NCBI RefSeq assembly: GCF_010093535.1
Contig: NW_022985180.1
Location: 631,054 to 695,053, forward strand
Direction of reading: 5' to 3'
DNA from: Lindgomyces ingoldianus
Lineage: Eukaryota; Ascomycota; Dothideomycetes; Pleosporales; Lindgomycetaceae
DNA length: 64,000 bases
Shown: one piece after another, positions 58,751 to 64,000 of the stretch
Numbering within the stretch: the first letter of the stretch is position 1
Layout: every line of letters begins with the position of its first letter
Made by a program: the position numbers and the translations under genes
The notes under the pieces: generated by a model
Seen by the model: the letters and a program-made list of their open reading frames with translations, nothing else
Database searches by the model: none
Told to the model about the DNA's origin: nothing

Positions 58751-59342
58751 TATTATAATTTTTACTTTAAGAAGCACTTAGGTCTAATAATATTTCTAGA
58801 GGGGAAGTAGGATAAATAGTAGAGGCTAATCTAGTAAGGTGTACAGTCCTACGTACAGGCTATTAGGCTAATAGAGGAAGGGAGAGTAACTAGATTATAG
58901 TTTGCCCTATGTGCAGTAGTAGAGAGGCTAGGGTTAAACAGTTCTAATAGACAGAGTTAGAGGTATATATAGTGTAAGATATATAAATAGTATTATAGCT
59001 TTTTAGAAAGCTAAATGCTACTTAGTCTATGTAAAGAATAAACTAAACATTAAACATACTTTCTATAGGTTGTTTAATATAGGAACTATATATATGTGTT
59101 AGAGATGCTAAGGGAGTAGGTAGAGTTTATAGGAGCCTACTAAGAAGAGCTCCTTAAGCTCCCTTAGGCTTCTACTAATACGCGGCCTGTTTCCTTATTA
59201 GACAGTACATTCTCCCATGACCTCAGGCAGCTGTGCTGCTTCCGTGTCCTCCGACTGGTCCGTAAGCGAGTCCTGTTCCAATCCGGCTAGATTGTGGAGC
59301 ACTGCTGGTGGAGTTACGCCGGTCCAACCATAGACCGTAACA
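58751..59342 (-). repeat. LTR of gypsy element G (right, 5' side)
   Basis: 592 bp. The left end is mutated (TATTATAATTTTTAC where the partner has TGTTACAATCCTTGC); the last 160 bases (59,180-59,342) are GC-rich and nearly free of the decay. Confidence 0.92.
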
Positions 59343-59907
59343 CCTATCTACATAATGCCTTAACAACAACACTAGATTAAATCTTCTAAAGAACGTTAAA
59401 TATAGCTTACTTTTTAGGCTTTTAAATAAGACTTAAAACTTTTCTTATAACATGCTGTAGCTATTTATAATGTCTCTTACACAACACTAAGCAATTAATG
59501 CGCTAGACAGCCTTTAGAAGCAGAATGCTAGCTTAAATTAAAGAATTTAACTAAGCTTAAAAAAAAGGTAGTTGTTAAGTACATACTTAAGCTTATTACA
59601 CACAGATTTCTTTCTAAGCTTACAGCTATAGCTAATATAGCTAATTCCTTGCGCATAGAGTGTAATCTAGGCTAAGTTAGCTTAAACTAGCCTAGTATGT
59701 AGGTTAAGCACTGCCCTAAGTTTATAATAAAGTTTAATTATAAGTATAATTATAAAAGAGTGCTTTATAAAGATTTAAAGGTTATCTAAGGCTAGTTTTA
59801 CCTAGTAGCTAACATAAAAGCTAAGTATAGTATCTAAAATAAAGACACATATAACTTTAATAAGTTAGGCTTTATAATAAGCTAGATATTAACTAGAGTA
59901 GTTATTA

Positions 59908-61007
59908 ACGTACTTCACAGGCGAGTTGCTCACACACCTAAGTTGCTTACTTTTGCTAAGACCCTACTAAACTACCCTTCCTACACTAATGCATTCCCCA
60001 CAACACTACTTAGACGCGCTAAAAGAACGTTAGATACAGCTTACACTTTAGGCTTTTAAATAAAACATAAAACTTTTAAAGAAATGTGCTATAGCTATAT
60101 ATAAAGTTTTATAAAAAATAATAAATAACTACAGCACTAGATAACTTTTACAAGCTAATTCTACAGCTAAATTATAAAGGCTAGGCAATAAAAAGAAGTA
60201 GGTAATTATTAAGACTATACTTAAGCTATATACGCAAGGAATTTCCCCTTAGATAGCATTTATAGCTAATATAGCTAATTCTTTGCGCGCTAAGTGTAAT
60301 CTAGGCTATGTTTACATAAACTAGCCTAGTATGTTTGTAAAGCGTTATTTAGAGCTTAAAGTAAAGTTTTAAGCATAAGTATAGTTAAAAGATATTTAGC
60401 TAATTATAAACCCTATCTTGCTAAAGTTGTATGTGTTATTATTCTAAATGCTATACTTAGCTTTAATATTCTCTATAAGGCTAAACCTGCCCTAAATTAC
60501 TCTAGGACTCTTGTAGAGAGCTCTCTTATAGTTGTACTTACGCTTAAATGTTACTTTAAGCTCTAAATAACGCTTTATAAACATACTAGGCTAGTTTATG
60601 CAAACATAGCCTAGATTATGCTTAGCGTGTAAAGAATTAGCTATATTAGCTATAAATGCTATCTAAGGGGAAATTCCTTGCGCATATAGCTTAAGTATAG
60701 TCTTAATAATTACTTACTCTTTTTTATTACCTAGCCTTTATAATTTAGCTGTAGAATTAGCTTATAAAGGTTGTCTAGCGCTGTAGTTATTTGTTGTCTT
60801 TTATAAAACTTTATATATAGCTATAGCACATTTCTTTAAGAGTTTTATGTCTTGTTTAAAAGCTTAGAGCATAAGCTATATCTAACATTCTTTTAGCGCG
60901 TCTAAGTAGTGTTGTGGGGAATGCATTAGTGTAGAAAGGGTAGTTTAGTAGGGTCTTAGCAAAAGTAAGCAACTCAGGTGTGTGAGCAACTTGCCTGTGA
61001 AGTACGT
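59908..61007. mobile_element. Inverted-duplication pogo/Fot1 derivative, copy B (1,100 bp)
   Basis: TA at 59906-59907 and 61008-61009; the target without insertion can be read in copy D. Left arm 59908-60386, loop about 60387-60529, right arm about 60530-61007. The breakpoints equal those of copy A but the loop is reversed, so B is the same element in the opposite orientation. It is inserted in the transposase of element H. Confidence 0.88.
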
Positions 61008-62727
61008 TACAGCTTTAAAGAGACAAGAACAGCTAAAAGTAATATAGTAAAGTAATAGAAAGTAGACAACAGTTATCTAAAGCATTAATATAATAAAGTA
61101 GGCTATTTTACTTTTTATTATTTTTAAAGGCTGCTATTACCTTTCTGCCTAGTATAAAGAGAAGAATCTGCTTTAGAACTAGGTTATTACAGTCTCTAAG
61201 AACAGCTAGACAATAAATAAGCTTAAGCTGCAGTAGTTAAAGCACTTTAATAAGCATATAAAAAAAAAGGTTATAAGCGCTTATTAGCTTTTTATTATTA
61301 ATAGCTATAAGAGCTATAACTTACTTAATTTCTAGCAGTACTATAAGAAAAATAAGATTATTACTATTTATATGCTTTTACACTTATTACACCTTCTATA
61401 GCCTTTTAATGTAAGTTGTTTTGCCTCTTTAAAAAAGGCATACAGGCGCTAAGCTAAAGATCTTATGTGTAACTAAATTACTTATATTATAAAACTTAAG
61501 TTCCTACTATGCTTTATACGCGCTTATAATGCAGTAATTACTTCTAGTAATATCTAAAGAGGGTTTTAAAGCGCTAGTTTAGTCTTATTTAACCTAGAAT
61601 AAGTTAAAATAGCCCTTAATGTCTAGTTATGTACTCTATTACTACTACTACTTATTAATAATAAGCTCTAGTAGTTGTAAACTCTAAGTAATACTCTTAA
61701 ATTTAGGTTATAATTAATGCTTATAAAGGTAAGAATTTAGAAGCATGTAGATAGCTTACTAACATCTATAGTAAAGGCCTTTAAAAAGAGTTTAAAGGGG
61801 GCAGCAATTATTGCGTACAAGCTAGTGTTAGTGTAAAAGAAGATTATAGAGCTTTAAGCAGCAAATAAAGCTGCTACATAACATAGATTGCATAAAAAGA
61901 AGTAGATTTAAGCAAAAAAGACCTTAATAGTTAAAAATAGAGCTTATCTAACTACTCTAAAGAAGTCTAGAGCGCGTAGTAATAGGAAGAAGCTAAAGAC
62001 ACAAGTGCGCGCTAAAAAAGGTAAGCTAAGTTAAAGGTAATATAGGCAGTGCAATTAAACTAAGCATAACTAATGTATGTGTAAGAAAGTAGTAGAAGTA
62101 GACTCTAAATAATATCTTATGTTGTATTACTTTATACAGGGATAAAGTAGGCTGTTTTGCGCTAGAATAGGGTGGTTTTAGTGGGGGCTTGGCAAAAGTG
62201 GCCGGCCAACCCGTTAGGTACGTTATAGTATAGAGCACTAGAAGGCGCGCAACTTATTATATATAAAGACACATCTTTTGCTAATTATATAAAGACTAGA
62301 TAATTATTTTATAGATATATTATCTTACTCTTTAAAAGACTAATTTTATAGAAAGTAGCTTTTTAGCTAATAGTAACTATATCTATAATAAAAGCTAAGC
62401 TGCTTACTCTAGCGCATATTATAAAGAAATTACTAGCTCTAAAACACTTTTTTAAAAAGCTTACTCTAAAGCTAGGCACACTGTAGCAGATCTACTATAA
62501 CAACTAGCAGATAATTAGGTTAGTAGTAGAGAAGAACACCTAGATAACTACCTGCCTACGCTACATTAATATTTAAAATATGTAGCTGCGCTAGAAGCAC
62601 ACAAAAGGATCTTTTAAAGTGCGCTATATTAAAATAAGCAACATGCTAGCAAATAGGCTTATAAAGCACCTGCTAAAGTAGTAATTTAAGCACTTTAAGC
62701 AGCTTTTTAACTTTAAAGACACATAAA

Positions 62728-62861
62728 TAAGATTTTAAAAGAAAAAAGTGTTAATTATTAATAGTAGAGACATTTTTATACTACCTAGGAACAAGAGTTC
62801 TAGCTACTAGCAAGGACACTCCTCTATGCTATAAAGTTTAAGCAGGGATTTAGTACATAAG
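62728..62861. other. Short AT-rich junction after the copia relic
   Basis: Contains a purine tract (AAAAGAAAAAAG) followed by TGTTAATTATT, which could be the start of a lost LTR, but nothing here matches the 222-bp LTR at 35119-35340. Confidence 0.35.
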
Positions 62862-63295
62862 TGTTACGACCAACGAACAGGCCGTAAGGACTCAGCTCGC
62901 TATTGCACACAGCCCCAAGCACAACAGATGGAAGACAGTTAACCCCGCGATCAGCGGACCTTATAACCAAACAGAAGAGGAATGGCGTCATCTTATAGAC
63001 AGATGCTTGGCAGAATGTACCGTCCAATAGGGACCAGAACATTGCAGGCAATGCAGGCGTTGCAGGCAGACGCAGGTGGCGCATGCAACGCATGCAACGC
63101 ATGCAAACCCCATGTATATAGTCTTAATCCTAACCATAGTTAGAAGGTTGTGATTAACGTTTAGTTTATTCTTTATAATAGACTAAGAAGCTTAAATTCT
63201 TTCTAAAGAGGATTAAGCTACCTTATATATCTTACAACATATATACCTCTAACCCTTATCTACCTAACTAGTACAAGCCTAGCTCAGGGTTGCCA
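62862..63295 (+). mobile_element. Partial LTR related to gypsy element G
   Basis: Starts TGTTACGACCAACGAACAGG. Its later part shares blocks with the G LTR read on the minus strand: GTTTAGTTTATTCTTTATA, TAGACTAAG and TATATATCTTACA followed by ATATATACCTCTAAC (63,150-63,260). It is diverged, GC-rich in its first 250 bases, and breaks off at the palindromic satellite. A small CGCATGCAA tandem lies at 63,078-63,108. Confidence 0.6.
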
Positions 63296-63545
63296 CTTTT
63301 TAGTAATAGTAATTACTTAGTAATTACTAAGTAATTACTATAGTAATTACTAAGTGCTAGTAATTACTATTACTATAAGCACCTAGTAATAGTAATTACT
63401 ATTACTATAAGTACCTAGTAATAGTAATTACTATTACTAGAAGCGCCTAGTAATTGCCATAGTAATTACTATTTTTCTAGTAATAGTAATTACTATTACT
63501 AGAGGTACGTAGTAATTACTATAGTAATTACTAAGTAATTACTAT
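63296..63545. repeat. Palindromic TAGTAATTACTA satellite
   Basis: About 250 bp made of units of roughly 40 bp built on TAGTAATAGTAATTACTATT with spacers such as AAGCACC, AAGTACC and AGAAGCGCC. The units are self-complementary and run without coding sense. Confidence 0.8.
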
Positions 63546-64000
63546 TTCTATAAATAGATATTTTATAGAAAAAGATTTTAAGTAGTAAAAGTAATAATTA
63601 TTATAATAGTATATAATAATTCTTATGTCTCTAGTAATATATAAAGCTTTTTTATTAAAAAAAAAACTATATAAGCTAAAAAAATTAACAAGTAATTACT
63701 ATAATTAAAACAACTATAATATATATAATAATAATATATAATAACGCTATATAATACTATTTAACATATATATTTACTTTACTAAAGTTATTCTACTTAT
63801 TAATATTACTAACTTTATTTATATTATATTATCATTTTAGTTTTAGTAAAAAAATTAATGTTAAATATATATATATATATTTTATACTATATTTAGCAAG
63901 TAGATATTTTTATAATTGTTATTTCTATTCTTATAGTAAAAAGCAACTTTTTTATAATTATACTTTTTTACCTAGTAGTTCTAAAGGAAAACAAAAACAA
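63546..64000. other. Extremely AT-rich tail, nothing recognisable
   Basis: Almost only A and T, with runs such as TATATATATATATATT and dispersed TAATTACT words that echo the satellite before it. No gene or element end is visible before the window stops. Confidence 0.4.

Larger units (their letters stand above)
51843..59342 (-). mobile_element. Complete but dead Ty3/gypsy element G (7.5 kb)
   Basis: LTRs of 592 bp at 51843-52434 and 58751-59342; target duplication CCTAT at 51838-51842 and 59343-59347, matching the uninterrupted sequence in copy D. Pol reads on the minus strand: the RT box YLNNVLIY (YLNN at 55160-55171), then LSKCKFYVAKIKYL and VKEFLRLLSYVR (54,900-55,080). Integrase shows IIDFITELPLSKELETD (53,930-53,995) and a LLTAYRQTDSQTKR-type segment (53,660-53,725). 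A polypurine tract on the minus strand (AGGAAGAAGGGG) adjoins the left LTR, confirming orientation. Heavily stopped. Confidence 0.92.
51769..62223 (+). mobile_element. Full-length pogo/Fot1-type element H, host to G and B
   Basis: TA at 51767-51768 and 62224-62225; ends ACGTACCTAACAGGTTGGCC and GGCCAACCCGTTAGGTACGT. Without the nested gypsy element (7,500 bp plus 5) and the nested inverted element (1,100 bp plus 2) it is about 1,848 bp. The decayed plus-strand transposase reads from 59,345: KAKYSI...TYNFNKLGFIIS (near 59,820-59,880), then after element B a DDE_1 core with FIIFKGCYYLSA (near 61,110), HFNKHI and a Leu-rich PHSSHLLQP-like region at about 61,350-61,410, and a basic C-terminus. 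It is the long relative of the deleted copies D and F. Confidence 0.88.
35119..62727 (+). mobile_element. Decayed Ty1/copia element M, split by two insertions
   Basis: Coding relics read in plus orientation in three pieces: 35341-37304, 49169-51766 and 62226-62727. Piece 1 has gag-like sequence, the protease box LDNRSTMHLVNS (36,600-36,640) and a GAG-pre-integrase part (ARVRHLGSKALQALV). Piece 2 has integrase (LEVVDAAT*LYNIS, YIEYFIGYRA), RT (FLLYRQHTL for the YVDD box) and the PGKQHFQAVNQAI segment. Piece 3 ends RNase H with NTxITTxLRYxNIQN and the terminal ALPxQ-like motif. The breaks match target duplications of the inserted elements, so the order is certain. The left end is an LTR-like sequence; no matching right LTR is visible after 62727. 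Confidence 0.78.

Overview
The window looks like nuclear DNA of a filamentous ascomycete (Pezizomycotina). The genes carry one or a few short GT-AG introns (49 to 203 nt), several with CTAAC or CTGAC branch sites. Two families are typical of these fungi (DUF6594 and a DUF8004-like protein). The right two thirds is an AT-rich pile of transposons with the C-to-T and G-to-A decay expected of repeat-induced point mutation (RIP). I cannot assign a class from sequence alone.

Region 1 (1 to about 20,815) has balanced composition and is genic. In order: a doubtful edge-open frame on the minus strand; a DUF8004-like protein (minus, 2 exons, 863 aa); a divergently transcribed PLP-dependent class I/II aminotransferase (plus, 4 exons, 473 aa); a secreted GH55 beta-1,3-glucanase (plus, single exon, 779 aa); the tRNA pseudouridine synthase PUS7/TruD (plus, about 794 aa, one short intron or frame break); a tail-to-tail 62-aa gene of unknown function (minus, 2 exons); a long gene-poor stretch; a broken LINE ORF1-like relic (minus); and a DUF6594 membrane protein (minus, 2 exons, 306 aa) beside the composition border. 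The genes are unrelated in function and do not look like a cluster.

Region 2 (about 20,815 to 64,000) has no intact gene. It is a nest of dead transposons whose boundaries can often be read to the base from target-site duplications. A decayed Ty1/copia element (about 35,119-62,727) was split by a second copia element (37,305-49,163, minus), itself split by a third (37,999-43,475, plus). The first was also split by a Fot1/pogo-type DNA transposon (51,769-62,223), which carries a 7.5-kb Ty3/gypsy element (51,843-59,342, minus) and a 1.1-kb inverted-repeat derivative (59,908-61,007). To the left lie gypsy reverse transcriptase and RNase H relics, copia gag relics, solo LTRs, three pogo-type families (full-length, internally deleted and inverted-duplication forms) and a 602-bp terminal-repeat retrotransposon in miniature (TRIM) at 23,747-24,348.

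The most interesting items are the TRIM, which has a 14-nt putative primer site perfectly complementary to its own LTR (suggesting Tf1-like self-priming); two copies of a pogo derivative built as a 478-bp inverted duplication with identical breakpoints; a mutation signature in which nearly all surviving C residues precede T (CpA and CpG both hit); and patches inside the dead elements that escaped this decay.
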